DNA from: an uncultured Phascolarctobacterium sp.
Lineage (GTDB): Bacteria > Bacillota > Negativicutes > Acidaminococcales > Acidaminococcaceae
DNA: 64,000 bases
Assembly: GCF_934190775.1 (NCBI RefSeq)
Contig: NZ_CAKPTG010000003.1
Span: 124,001 to 188,000, forward strand
Reading direction: 5' to 3'
The first letter of the stretch is position 1, and each line of letters opens with the position of its first letter. Position numbers and translations under genes: made by a program. Below are positions 36,755 through 45,908 of the stretch, piece by piece. The notes below the pieces were generated by a model, which did no database searches, was not told the origin of the DNA, and was given only the letters and a program-made list of their open reading frames with translations.

Positions 36755-37906
36755 GTGAATTTAGATAATACGACACCAACATCTTTACAGAATGATACGC
36801 AAGATTCCCAAGAAGTCAAAAATAATACAAATGCTGACAATACAGATATAGGGAAAGCTGTAGACCTAATAAAAGTAAATGAAGCTATAGATAATTCTGC
36901 CAATAATTCAGAGGCTTTGCCGGAGAAAAATGGACTGGAAGAGCAAAATGAAATTAGAAATGTTGATTTATTCACCAAATATTTTGAAGTGTTTGGCCCT
37001 AAAGAGCTGCTTATGGTAGGTCAAATTATGGATTTAAATTCTATTCAGGGGTTTTCAAGCTTAGAAAATGCAGTTTCTAAAAATCTTCGCTATGCACGCA
37101 ATAAGATATTAGCTGAAATTAAAAAGAGGTGTGGCCATAGTAATGTAAATACTTTAGATGAATATGAAAAAGTAAAGACAGAATCCCTGCCTTTATATAG
37201 AGCTACGCTACTACTTGATTTACATGCTGATTATAACGTAGATATTGTAAGAAAATTAATCATAGAGGATGAGCTTATTCCTTCATTAGTAGTTGAAGCT
37301 GGTGATGCCTCTGAAAATATTACCAATGAAGAGATAGAAACATTACAGAAAACAATTAACCGGCAGAATGATAAAATTGAGGAGCTTGAGCAGAAAAATA
37401 GGAAGCTGAACAAGGAGCTTGCTAAGCAGGAAAATACTCTTAAGAAAAAGCTCAAAGAGGATGCAGATAAAAAGCATAAAGCTAAAGTCGGTGAGATGGA
37501 AGCAAAGCATTCTAAGGATATTAGTGAGATTAATGCTAAGCTTGATACTGTTACCTCTGATTATAAAAAGCTTAGTGCAGAATATAACGATTACAAAAAA
37601 GAAATAGAGAAAAAATCTCGTTATTTTGAGAAGATTTTCAAGAGAACTTATGTAATCATGCTAGATATGCAGCCTATGAATGATAAGTATTTTCCATATC
37701 CTTATGAGGTAGCAACGATAAGTAAATTGTTGACAGGAGATATTGGAAATACTAATTTTACTGAAGTATGGGTGCAGAAGGATATGTTGGATGAGCTTAG
37801 AATTAATTTTATCAAAGCTAAGGCTAGAGAGTATGGTCATCAATGTCTTGTAAGTGAAATGAAATTGACAGAAATTCAGGAGTTAGGATTAGAGGTGCTG
37901 AGATGA
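36755..37906 (+). CDS. Coiled-coil protein of the McrBC-type module
   Basis: A 383-aa protein starting at GTG 36755 behind ggaaggag. Residues 1-65 are low-complexity and Asn-rich, 70-185 a helical domain (LFTKYFEVFGPKELLMVGQIMDL), 190-290 a long coiled coil (Lys/Glu rich), and 290-383 a globular end (RTYVIMLDMQPMNDKYF, HQCLVSEMKLTEIQELG). I do not recognise it. It overlaps the McrB-like gene by 4 bases (ATGA), so it is the first subunit of the operon. Coiled-coil partners occur with McrBC relatives (CoCoNuT type); equivalence is inference. Confidence 0.75.
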   Translation: MNLDNTTPTSLQNDTQDSQEVKNNTNADNTDIGKAVDLIKVNEAIDNSANNSEALPEKNGLEEQNEIRNVDLFTKYFEVFGPKELLMVGQIMDLNSIQGFSSLENAVSKNLRYARNKILAEIKKRCGHSNVNTLDEYEKVKTESLPLYRATLLLDLHADYNVDIVRKLIIEDELIPSLVVEAGDASENITNEEIETLQKTINRQNDKIEELEQKNRKLNKELAKQENTLKKKLKEDADKKHKAKVGEMEAKHSKDISEINAKLDTVTSDYKKLSAEYNDYKKEIEKKSRYFEKIFKRTYVIMLDMQPMNDKYFPYPYEVATISKLLTGDIGNTNFTEVWVQKDMLDELRINFIKAKAREYGHQCLVSEMKLTEIQELGLEVLR

Positions 37907-39795
37907 GTGAGAATATACGTGTGCTTGGCAGATTAATGACTGAGGCTGAGATGTATGATTTAGGTGTACCGGAGCACTATACTAATGTTTTTAGAGATGT
38001 TAATGATAACAATATTTTATGCTTAAAGCCTCTGTCTGCTTTTCCGTCGAATTATCCTCCCATAGACAAAGTATTATGTCTGTGCTCGAGACTTGATGCT
38101 GAGCTGAATAGCATTGATGAAGAAAGAGTTGCTTCGATTCTGGAAAGACGTCTTTTTGTCTTCAAACCGATGCAGAGTAAAATAGAATACTATGCTTATG
38201 AGCAGCGATTGCTCCCCAAAGGATGCAGTCCTGATGTATTAGATGAAAGATATGTTGCTGTCCCCTGCTTTGATTTGCCGAAGCTTGGGTTATCTGTAGA
38301 AGAGTTTCATTCTTGCCTCAAAAATGCAAAGGCCTTATTAGTAGAGCCTTGTATTTCAGATGAAACAGATGACAGACCGGAATGTGTATTTGCCAAGATT
38401 ATGGCTTCAGATGGAGATTCGTACGATTTGTATCTCTATTTTAATATTATTAGTATGGCTATTAGGGATGGCGCGTCTAAGCTTTTGATTGAACAGCCTG
38501 AATATCACAGAATAAAGCTTGATATAGAAGATATCAATAACATTATTTATGACGTAGATGACAATATTATTTTTATACCGGCAGTGCTTTATGATCATTA
38601 TGTAGAACGTCATCGCAATGACTATATTGATGCAGAAGAATATCTTGTTTCTGAGCCCAAAGATGAGCAAGTTGTTAAGCAGAACATTGCTTCTGAGCAA
38701 GAAGCAGATAAGCCTTCAGCAAACCTTCAGCAAGAAGCTGTTGCCCATAAAGAAGAGCCATTAGGGAAAGAGGAAGGCAGTATTCTGAAAAAAATGAAGG
38801 CTGCTGCTAAGGAAATGCATCTTGTATATAGTGATGAGGATTTGATTAATTTCTATGTTTCTGCACATTCCTCTAATCTGGTTGTGTTGGCAGGTATGAG
38901 CGGTACTGGTAAATCCAGGCTTATCAAGGTTTATGCCAAAGCCTTGGGGTTAGATAAGTATGATGGCATTAAATTTATTTCTGTAAGTCCTGCCTGGACA
39001 GATGATTCAGATCTTTTGGGTTATGTAGATTATAAAGGCAATAAGTATCGTGAAGCTGCTACGGAACTGGTAACATTTTTGAAGAGGGCCGCCGAGAACA
39101 TGGATAAACAGTATGTTATCTGCTTTGATGAAATGAACCTGGCGCGAGTTGAGCATTATTTCTCTTCCTTCCTGTCTATTCTTGAGGATCCGGAAACGGA
39201 AAGACAATTAGTTGTGTATAACAGGTCTTTGGCTGGTGTCCTGGATAATTCTAATGAATTTCCTGCAACAATCAGCTTGGGAGATAATGTTTTGTTTGCT
39301 GGAACAGTGAATATTGATGAATCAACATTCAATTTTTCTGATAAGGTGCTTGATCGTGCCAATGTTATTAAGCTTGGCATGCGACCTTTTACAGAGCTGA
39401 AGGATGTACTGGAAGAATGCTGCTTAAGTGACAGGGAATTACAATGTCTTACGGATTTGCACAATATGATTAGAGAGAGAAATCCGAAGCTTGGTATTGG
39501 CTATAGAATAATCAAGCAGATTAACAGCTATATTAATAAAATACCTGAGGGTGTAGCTTTTAGCAGGGGCAATGCTTTTGACAGGCTGATTGTGCAGAGG
39601 ATTATTACAAAGCTGAGAGGTTCTGAAGAACAGTTAAGCATGCTTATTGGCAAAATAGATGGCAATGATAAGCTTGTTGAAAGCGACATTATGGCTTTGC
39701 TGGGAAAATATAAGGATGTTTCAGAGTTTACTAATGTTAAGCTTGAGCTGAAGAACAAAGCGAAAGAGTTGATGCTGTATGGTTATTCAGTATAA
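37903..39795 (+). CDS. McrB-like AAA+ GTPase/ATPase
   Basis: A 630-aa protein. The N-terminal 300 residues match no domain I know and may be the target-recognition part. The AAA+ core (about 305-560) has Walker A GMSGTGKSRL, a TDDSDLLGYVD segment, the Walker B CFDEMNLARVEHYF and sensor GTVNIDEST.FSDKVLDRANV, all McrB-like. It should form a hexamer that drives the nuclease. It overlaps the upstream gene by 4 and the downstream nuclease by 17 bases. Confidence 0.9.
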   Translation: MSENIRVLGRLMTEAEMYDLGVPEHYTNVFRDVNDNNILCLKPLSAFPSNYPPIDKVLCLCSRLDAELNSIDEERVASILERRLFVFKPMQSKIEYYAYEQRLLPKGCSPDVLDERYVAVPCFDLPKLGLSVEEFHSCLKNAKALLVEPCISDETDDRPECVFAKIMASDGDSYDLYLYFNIISMAIRDGASKLLIEQPEYHRIKLDIEDINNIIYDVDDNIIFIPAVLYDHYVERHRNDYIDAEEYLVSEPKDEQVVKQNIASEQEADKPSANLQQEAVAHKEEPLGKEEGSILKKMKAAAKEMHLVYSDEDLINFYVSAHSSNLVVLAGMSGTGKSRLIKVYAKALGLDKYDGIKFISVSPAWTDDSDLLGYVDYKGNKYREAATELVTFLKRAAENMDKQYVICFDEMNLARVEHYFSSFLSILEDPETERQLVVYNRSLAGVLDNSNEFPATISLGDNVLFAGTVNIDESTFNFSDKVLDRANVIKLGMRPFTELKDVLEECCLSDRELQCLTDLHNMIRERNPKLGIGYRIIKQINSYINKIPEGVAFSRGNAFDRLIVQRIITKLRGSEEQLSMLIGKIDGNDKLVESDIMALLGKYKDVSEFTNVKLELKNKAKELMLYGYSV

Positions 39796-41572
39796 TAATT
39801 TGCCATTTAAGCTGGCGGTAATCAACGAGGTTGGGGAACGGGATTATCCGGTTCAGGGTTTCGCGTTTTGTGATGATATCGAAGATATCAATAATGGCTT
39901 AGTGGAAGCAGAAATCAAAATACGTGAGAACTCCAATGTTTTTCTTCAGTTTCGCTCTAATATTGACTGTATCCTTGAAATGGACGGCTTTGATGGTATA
40001 GATATACCAGAAACCAGGCATGATGATGGCACCTATCTTCAGCCATCTGAGGGTAAGGTAAAGGTGTTCTCGTATGAAAGCTCGCCGCTACCTCCTGGTT
40101 TGTACATAATCAAAGTAAAGACTGCAAGTAAAAACTATTTTACCAGCTTTGAGGTTTTGCCAGCCAGGCTTGATGACCGGGCTTGGCAGATTATGGCAAC
40201 AGATGTTTTTGAAAGCATTAAGCTGATGGCATTTCAACTGGCTGTTCAGAAGGTAAGTGTTGCCAATAGCTTTTATGAAGGTGAAGAGTTTGGCGTCTTA
40301 CTGCTGAAAATGAATGTTATCGACCAATATTTTCATAAAGTGATAGCAGCTTTAGATGATTTGCGGCTTAACCCTCACAGTAAAATATCAAAAAAATATG
40401 TGCTTTCAAGTAAGGCTGAGCAGCATTCAATAGATTTTCAGTGCAATAAGCTGAATTCGATGAAGATTAATATTGACAGGGGTTATATACCGCTGAGATA
40501 TACTGACTACCAGCTTACTGAAAACGCGTATGTGAAGCGTATGGTGCTTTCTTTAGACAAGGTTATGCGGTTGTTCATTAAGGAAATTAATGAAAAAAAG
40601 ATTTTTTTAGAAGCAAAAGTTGCGAATGATTTCTATGGTAAAGATAAAAATACCTATGAATATAATCGTAATTGCAGAAGTCTTAATTTTTTAGAGCTGT
40701 ATTATTCAAAAGCAAGAAAAATCATCAGCATTATCAATAAGCTTAAGGAAGCTCTGTGGTTTAAAGAGGTTAATGCTAATATTATCCAGCGAGTTCCCAG
40801 CCAAAGTATGCTTGACCCACGATATGCTATATTGAGCAGGGTAAGCAAAGAGCTTGAAGGATTGACTATAAAATATGACATGGATAACAGGCTATCATTT
40901 ATCTGGCATAATTCTGCCAAGCTTTATGAGCTATGGGGTGTTATAAAGCTTGTAGAAGCGTTACAGAATCTTGGCTTTGAGCTTGTTGAGGGCTTAAATG
41001 TAGATAGAATAGGCTATGAGTTGAAAATATCAGGTCTTGCTTCAGGCAATTCATTTATACTGAAAAGGGATAGCCTGGAGATAAAAGTTAGCTATGAACC
41101 GACGCTTTTAGCTGCTGAGGATAAATCTGGCATAGAGTCTGATCCTGTATATACGGTTGGCAAGCATGTTACACCAGATTGTAAGATTGACTATTTTTAT
41201 AATCTTAAAGACAGGAAGCTTTATATGGGTTCGCTGATAGTTGACTTTAAATATCGCTCTAAATATGCTTTTTGGAATAATTACAGGGAAAATTGTCGTC
41301 ATCAGCTGATGAGCTATGTTAATGATACTCGTTCAAAAAATATTTCCAATAGAAATGAAATGAGCAGCTTACGTATGAGGCCAGTTGTTTCTGTATGGGC
41401 TTTGTATCCTGACCGATTCAATGTTGATGAAGAGGAGAATGATGAAAATCTCTTTATCAAACTGCTCTCTTTTGTTCCCGGGTATCAGCAATTTATTACC
41501 AGGCATTTGCAAGGTGTTCTGGAAGACTATATTTATCCGGAGATAGAAGCGGTCGGGAGAGCTTCTATGTAA
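39779..41572 (+). CDS. McrC-like DUF2357/PD-(D/E)XK nuclease
   Basis: A 597-aa protein with an N-terminal beta-rich part (1-120), a DUF2357-like helical region (about 130-330) and a C-terminal PDDEXK_7-type nuclease (about 390-560). The metal motif is read as TPDCKIDYFY followed by GSLIVDFKYRSKYAFW, then NCRHQLMSYV. It would be the cleaving subunit paired with the McrB-like AAA+. ATG/GTG at 39779 lies inside the preceding gene. A terminator follows 68 bases after the stop. Confidence 0.87.
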   Translation: MVIQYNNLPFKLAVINEVGERDYPVQGFAFCDDIEDINNGLVEAEIKIRENSNVFLQFRSNIDCILEMDGFDGIDIPETRHDDGTYLQPSEGKVKVFSYESSPLPPGLYIIKVKTASKNYFTSFEVLPARLDDRAWQIMATDVFESIKLMAFQLAVQKVSVANSFYEGEEFGVLLLKMNVIDQYFHKVIAALDDLRLNPHSKISKKYVLSSKAEQHSIDFQCNKLNSMKINIDRGYIPLRYTDYQLTENAYVKRMVLSLDKVMRLFIKEINEKKIFLEAKVANDFYGKDKNTYEYNRNCRSLNFLELYYSKARKIISIINKLKEALWFKEVNANIIQRVPSQSMLDPRYAILSRVSKELEGLTIKYDMDNRLSFIWHNSAKLYELWGVIKLVEALQNLGFELVEGLNVDRIGYELKISGLASGNSFILKRDSLEIKVSYEPTLLAAEDKSGIESDPVYTVGKHVTPDCKIDYFYNLKDRKLYMGSLIVDFKYRSKYAFWNNYRENCRHQLMSYVNDTRSKNISNRNEMSSLRMRPVVSVWALYPDRFNVDEEENDENLFIKLLSFVPGYQQFITRHLQGVLEDYIYPEIEAVGRASM

Positions 41573-41640
41573 AAAGTGCCCGGCGGCTTGCACTGATGAT
41601 TTATTATGCTGGCGTATATAGAATTGCTTTACGTATAAAA

Positions 41641-41695
41641 TAAGAGCTGACTTTGGCGAAGTGCGGAAGTCAGCTCTGTTTGTTGTGCGCTAGAA
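41641..41695. terminator. Terminator hairpin, right copy of direct repeat around the McrBC module
   Basis: The same hairpin as 36576-36629, differing at about two loop positions and one inserted base (gtttgttgtgcgctagaa). It terminates the nuclease gene. The rest of 41573-41861 holds a TATAAT at 41778-41783, the probable -10 of the next gene. Confidence 0.85.
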
Positions 41696-41861
41696 TAGCT
41701 ATTTTTTATGCTGTCAAGCAGTGTCGGCGCCTGCTGACAAACTCGCAGATAGTGCAAGCAAGAGGGGAATTTTGTGATATAATAAAAGAAAAATCACTTA
41801 AGCAGAGTATTATGCTGAAATAAAAGCTACAACAAGCTATGGCAACAGGGAGGTTAAAGAC

Positions 41862-42977
41862 ATGATTGAGCTGAGCAGCAAGCAAAACTGTACAGGCTGC
41901 AGTGCCTGCGCCAATATCTGCCCGCGTGGCTGTATAAAAATGACTGCGGACGAGGAAGGCTTTTTATATCCGGTGGTCAATGAAGAAATGTGCATGGACT
42001 GCGGTTTATGCGAAAATGTCTGCCCTATGCTGCACAAGCCGCAGCAGCATGAGCTGCTTGCTGTTTATGGCGCCAAGAACAATGATAATTCTGTGCGCTT
42101 TAACAGCTCCAGCGGGGGAATGTTCACGCTTTTTGCTGAAGGAGTTTTGCAGCAGGGCGGCGTTGTGGTCGGCGCGGCGCTGGATGAACAGCTTAATGTG
42201 CAGCATGTGCTGGTGGATAACCTTGACGATTTGCCCAAGCTGCGTGGTTCGAAATATGTGCAGAGTAAAATCGGCAGGATTTACAGCGAGGTACGGCAAA
42301 TTTTGCGTGCAGGCAGAAAAGTTCTGTTCAGCGGTACGCCTTGCCAGATTGCCGGGTTAAAGAAATATTTGGTAAAGCCGTCGGAGAATCTTTTGACGGT
42401 TGATGTTGTCTGCCATGGTGTGCCTAGTCCAAAGGTTTATCAAAAGCATTTGCGGGAGCTGGCGCAGGAGGCAGGCGAGCCTGTTGTGCAGGTGAAGTTC
42501 CGCGATAAGGCAAAGGGCTGGAAGCAGGGAGAAACATTATTTCTTACAGAGCATCAGCGTTTTGGTGCGAGCAAGCGGCAGGAAACCTATATGCGCCTGT
42601 TCCTGAATAACATCAGCATTCGTCCGTCTTGCGGCGAGTGTGCGTTTAATAATAAGCGCAGCCTGGCGGATATCACGATTGCCGATTATTGGGGCATTGA
42701 TAAGCAGTTCCCGGAATTTGATGATGATAAGGGCGTTACGCTGGTGCTGGTGAACAGTGAAGCCGGAGCGGAATTGCTGGCGCAGGTTGAGGATAAAGCG
42801 GAGCTTTTGCCAACAGACTTTGCCAAGGGTGCGGAGTATAATGTGGCGGTTAGCAAGTCGCTGCCGCTGCATCCTAAGCGGGCATTTTTCTTTGAGCATC
42901 TTGATGAGTATACGCTGAAAGAGATGGTGGAGAGATGCTTGGGGGATAAAGAAGGAAAGATGAAACCGTTGTTTTAA
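41862..42977 (+). CDS. F420H2 dehydrogenase beta-like iron-sulfur oxidoreductase
   Basis: A 371-aa protein. The N-terminus holds two [4Fe-4S] motifs (CTGCSACANICP, CMDCGLCENVCP). The following FrhB_N/FrhB_C-like region has the typical SSSGGMFTLFAE, KLRGSKYVQSKIG, VLFSGTPCQIAGLKKYL, VDVVCHGVPSP and CNNKRSLADITIADYWG (here AFNNKRS). Homologues occur widely without F420 and may move electrons from ferredoxin to a flavin. It starts at ATG 41862 after gggagg. Followed by a DUF6125 gene. Confidence 0.9.
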   Translation: MIELSSKQNCTGCSACANICPRGCIKMTADEEGFLYPVVNEEMCMDCGLCENVCPMLHKPQQHELLAVYGAKNNDNSVRFNSSSGGMFTLFAEGVLQQGGVVVGAALDEQLNVQHVLVDNLDDLPKLRGSKYVQSKIGRIYSEVRQILRAGRKVLFSGTPCQIAGLKKYLVKPSENLLTVDVVCHGVPSPKVYQKHLRELAQEAGEPVVQVKFRDKAKGWKQGETLFLTEHQRFGASKRQETYMRLFLNNISIRPSCGECAFNNKRSLADITIADYWGIDKQFPEFDDDKGVTLVLVNSEAGAELLAQVEDKAELLPTDFAKGAEYNVAVSKSLPLHPKRAFFFEHLDEYTLKEMVERCLGDKEGKMKPLF

Positions 42978-43013
42978 AATTACAACTCCCCCCACAAAAG
43001 GAGGTTATGCATC

Positions 43014-43532
43014 ATGTTCAACAAATATCTTGCGGAGTTAAGCAAGGAGCAGCTTTTGGAGCTGATAGAGATTTATGCAAAAAACTGGCTGGCGCATGAC
43101 GGCGTCTGGTTCCAGTCGATTGAAGGCAAATTCGGCATGGCGGAGGCCATATACCATGACGAGGAGGCGTGGAAGCGCTTTACCGTCATCGAAGCCAAGC
43201 GCATCAAGGAATTCCTCAAGCTGCCGGAGAATCCTGGCTTAGAGGGATTGGAGCAGGCACTGCACTATCGCTTTTACGGAAATCTGAACGAGCATGAATG
43301 TATTCGTGAAGGCAACAGGCTCGTTTACCGTAACCGCGACTGCCGTGTGCAGACGGCGCGTAGCCGCAAGGGCATGCCGTATCATCCATGCAAATCGTTA
43401 GGCATTTATGAATATAGCGGTTTTGCTGCCACGATTGACGCGCGCATTAAATGCCGTTGTCTGAGCTGCTTCCCAGATTGTACGGAAAGTCCTGATGGCT
43501 GTGCGTGGGAATTTTATCTGGAAGAAGAGTAG
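43014..43532 (+). CDS. DUF6125 family protein
   Basis: A 172-aa cytosolic protein opening with LSKEQLLELIEIYAKNWLAHDGVWF, typical of DUF6125. The C-terminal half has spaced cysteines (CRVQ, HPCKSLG, CRCLSCFPDC, DGCAW), which may bind metal or Fe-S. Function is unknown. RBS aaaggaggttatg is strong. Lying between Fe-S oxidoreductase genes, it may be part of redox metabolism. Confidence 0.8.
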   Translation: MFNKYLAELSKEQLLELIEIYAKNWLAHDGVWFQSIEGKFGMAEAIYHDEEAWKRFTVIEAKRIKEFLKLPENPGLEGLEQALHYRFYGNLNEHECIREGNRLVYRNRDCRVQTARSRKGMPYHPCKSLGIYEYSGFAATIDARIKCRCLSCFPDCTESPDGCAWEFYLEEE

Positions 43533-43558
43533 AATATTTGCTGTTATAAAATTAAAAT

Positions 43559-43608
43559 GGGCATATGTCAAAAATATAATTGACATATGCCCGTTTCATC
43601 TTTATAAT
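43559..43608 (+). promoter_or_regulatory. Palindromic operator over the promoter of the DUF134 operon
   Basis: GGGCATATGTCAA (43559-43571) and TTGACATATGCCC (43580-43592) form a perfect 13-bp inverted repeat. TTGACA (43580-43585) is also the -35 of a consensus promoter with TATAAT at 43603-43608, 17 bases on. The DUF134 HTH gene starts at 43632, so autoregulation is likely. Confidence 0.75.
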
Positions 43609-43631
43609 GGACTTAGAGAGGAGGAAATCAG

Positions 43632-44393
43632 ATGCCAAGAAAAGTGAAATGCAGAAAGGTTTGCCATTACCCGCAAACGCTGGAGTTTTTGCCGCAAAAC
43701 AATAATGCAGAGCAGGAGCCGATTGTTCTGACTGTTGACGAATACGAAACGATTCGCCTGATTGACAGGCGTGGCATGAGTCAGGAGCAGTGTGCGGCCT
43801 TTATGCAGATTGCGCGGACAACAGTGCAGCGCATTTACGAAACAGCGCGCAAGAAGCTGGCGGATTTTGTCGTAGAAGGACGGCCGCTGCGTATTGAAGG
43901 CGGAGATTTTCGGCTCTGTAACGGCAGCAGTACAGGCTGCGGCTGTGTTGATTGCTTTAAGCAAAAATTATATGAAAAATACAAGGAAAAGGGAGAAGAT
44001 ATTATGAGAATTGCAGTAACCTATGAAAACGGTGAGATTTTTCAACATTTCGGACATGCTGAGGAGTTTAAGGTTTATGATGTGCAGGATGGCAAAGTTG
44101 TTGCGTCCGAGGTTGTGAATACCAACGGCCAAGGTCATGGTGCTTTGGCAGGCGTTTTGACGGCGCTGAAGGCAGACGTTCTGATTTGCGGCGGTATCGG
44201 TGGCGGTGCGCAGATGGCGCTGGCTGCTGCAGGCATTAAGCTGTACGGCGGCGTAAGCGGCAGCGCAGACGCAGCGGTAGAGGCTTTGCTGGCAGGTAAT
44301 TTGGACTACAATCCCGCTGTTAAATGCAATCACCATGGGGAGCACGGCGAAGGTCACACCTGTGGCGAGCATGGCTGCGGCGGACATCACTGA
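43632..44393 (+). CDS. DUF134 HTH protein fused to NifX/NafY-like domain
   Basis: A 253-aa protein. Residues 1-105 are DUF134 (PRKVKCRKVC, LTVDEYETIRLID, an HTH with MSQEQCAAFMQIARTTVQRIY). A Cys-rich hinge (STGCGCVDC) and Lys-rich linker follow. From about 125 a dinitrogenase iron-molybdenum cofactor-binding fold runs (RIAVTYENGEIFQHFGHAEEF, DVLICGGIGGGAQMAL), ending in a His/Cys-rich tail. ATG 44004 inside the gene has its own aagggag, so a separate NifX-like product may also be made. It starts a redox operon. Confidence 0.88.
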   Translation: MPRKVKCRKVCHYPQTLEFLPQNNNAEQEPIVLTVDEYETIRLIDRRGMSQEQCAAFMQIARTTVQRIYETARKKLADFVVEGRPLRIEGGDFRLCNGSSTGCGCVDCFKQKLYEKYKEKGEDIMRIAVTYENGEIFQHFGHAEEFKVYDVQDGKVVASEVVNTNGQGHGALAGVLTALKADVLICGGIGGGAQMALAAAGIKLYGGVSGSADAAVEALLAGNLDYNPAVKCNHHGEHGEGHTCGEHGCGGHH

Positions 44394-44440
44394 TATAAGA
44401 TAAACTACGAATACTTCATTGAAAAGGAGGCCTGATGTAA

Positions 44441-45703
44441 ATGGCGATTATTGTAAACCCGACGGCTGCAGAGTTCAAGCAGATGCTGGCCGAAAAGAAA
44501 ACCTTTCTGGCAGATTTTTATGCGACCTGGTGCGGTCCTTGTAAGATGCTTAGCTATGTGCTGGAGGACATTAACAAGGAGATGGGCGAGCGCATAGACA
44601 TCGTCAAGATTGATATAGATAAGGAGCCGGAGCTGACGGAGGAGATGGACATAACCATTATTCCCGGTTTGTTCTTTATCAAAAACGGCGAGGTTGCTTC
44701 GCGTTACGCAGGCTTTTTGCCGAAGGAACGATTGCAGGCAAGACTGGAAAAGCTCTTGGGCAACGAGCCTCCGGTGGAGCAGGCTCCTGACAAAAGCTAT
44801 GACCTGATTATTATCGGCGGCGGTGCTGCCGGGCTGACGGCAGCTGTTTACGCGCGGCGTGCGGGATTAAAGACTTTGGTGTTGGAATCCTTTGCTCCCG
44901 GCGGCAAGCTGATTAAAACCTTTGAAATAGAAAACTGGCCCGGTATCAAGAACGTCAACGGCTCCCAGCTGGCCTACGATATTTACGAGCAGGCGATGGC
45001 CTTAGGCACGACCTATCTTTATGAGAAGGTTGCTGCTCTGGAGATGGAAGGAGCGGAGCGCCGCGTGCGCTGTGCGAGCGGTGCGGAGTTTACGGCACCT
45101 GCTGTGATTATCGCTACCGGCACTGTGGAGCGCTTGCTGAACATTCCGGGTGAGCAGGAGATGATCGGTCGCGGCATCAGCTTCTGTGCTGTCTGCGATG
45201 CGGCGTTCTACCGCAATAAGCCTGTGATTATCGTGGGCGCGGGCAATGCTGCCTTTGAGGAATCGCTGTATCTTGCGGAATTTGCGTCGCAGGTTACGAT
45301 TCTGGCGCGTCGTGATGTTATCAGCGCGGAGCAGATTACGCAGGAAAAGGTGGCCGCTAATCCGAAGATTGAGGTGCTGACCTGGCGGGTACCGCAGGAG
45401 GTTATTATCGAAAATAATCGCGTTGCGGGGCTCAAGGTGCTCAACAAACAGACGGGAGCAGTGGAAACGATGCTGGCAAGGGGCGTCTTCCCGTATATCG
45501 GTGCGGACCCTGTAACAGATTTCTGCCGTGATTTGGGTATTACCAATGACAAGGGCTATCTTGTTGTAAGCAGCGATATGTCGACTGCGGTTCCCGGTGT
45601 GTATGGTGCAGGTGACGTGTGCGACAAGGTGCTGCGTCAGGTTGTAACGGCGACTAATGACGGTGCTATTGCGGCTCAGAGTGCATTGAAGTATTTGCGT
45701 TAA
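44441..45703 (+). CDS. Thioredoxin-thioredoxin reductase fusion
   Basis: A 420-aa protein. Residues 1-108 are thioredoxin with active site WCGPC (31-34). After a short linker, residues 120-420 are an FAD/NADPH reductase with GGGAAGLTAA, the redox pair CAVC (249-252), GAGNAAFEESLYLA and GAGDVCDK. The order Trx-TrxR is opposite to the known mycobacterial TrxR-Trx fusion. It would pass electrons from NAD(P)H or a ferredoxin-type donor to protein disulfides. RBS aaaaggagg. Ferredoxin gene follows 13 bases on. Confidence 0.95.
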   Translation: MAIIVNPTAAEFKQMLAEKKTFLADFYATWCGPCKMLSYVLEDINKEMGERIDIVKIDIDKEPELTEEMDITIIPGLFFIKNGEVASRYAGFLPKERLQARLEKLLGNEPPVEQAPDKSYDLIIIGGGAAGLTAAVYARRAGLKTLVLESFAPGGKLIKTFEIENWPGIKNVNGSQLAYDIYEQAMALGTTYLYEKVAALEMEGAERRVRCASGAEFTAPAVIIATGTVERLLNIPGEQEMIGRGISFCAVCDAAFYRNKPVIIVGAGNAAFEESLYLAEFASQVTILARRDVISAEQITQEKVAANPKIEVLTWRVPQEVIIENNRVAGLKVLNKQTGAVETMLARGVFPYIGADPVTDFCRDLGITNDKGYLVVSSDMSTAVPGVYGAGDVCDKVLRQVVTATNDGAIAAQSALKYLR

Positions 45704-45716
45704 AGGACGTGGCGTT

Positions 45717-45908
45717 ATGAAAAGATTTGCAGTGGTAAACGAGGACAGATGCGTTTCCTGCGGTGCCTGCACGCAGGTGTGCCCGCGTCAGGCAATCAGT
45801 ATATACAAGGGGTGCTTTGCAAGAGTGGATAGGGAGCGCTGCGTAGGCTGCGGCCTCTGCGCCAAAACCTGTCCTGCAGGCAGCATCAGGGTGGCAACAG
45901 ATGGCTAA
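45717..45908 (+). CDS. 2x[4Fe-4S] ferredoxin
   Basis: A 63-aa protein made of two ferredoxin motifs, CVSCGACTQVCP and CVGCGLCAKTCP. It overlaps the next gene by 8 bases. Position behind the thioredoxin-reductase fusion suggests that it delivers electrons within this operon. Confidence 0.92.
   Translation: MKRFAVVNEDRCVSCGACTQVCPRQAISIYKGCFARVDRERCVGCGLCAKTCPAGSIRVATDG

Noticed and set aside
43559..43592. Palindrome read as a terminator of the DUF6125 gene
   Set aside because: No T-run follows, and its right arm is the -35 of a consensus promoter, so an operator is more likely.
45002..45772. Long antisense ORF (256 aa) opposite the thioredoxin reductase
   Set aside because: It is a shadow of a well-supported gene, with no RBS or family likeness.
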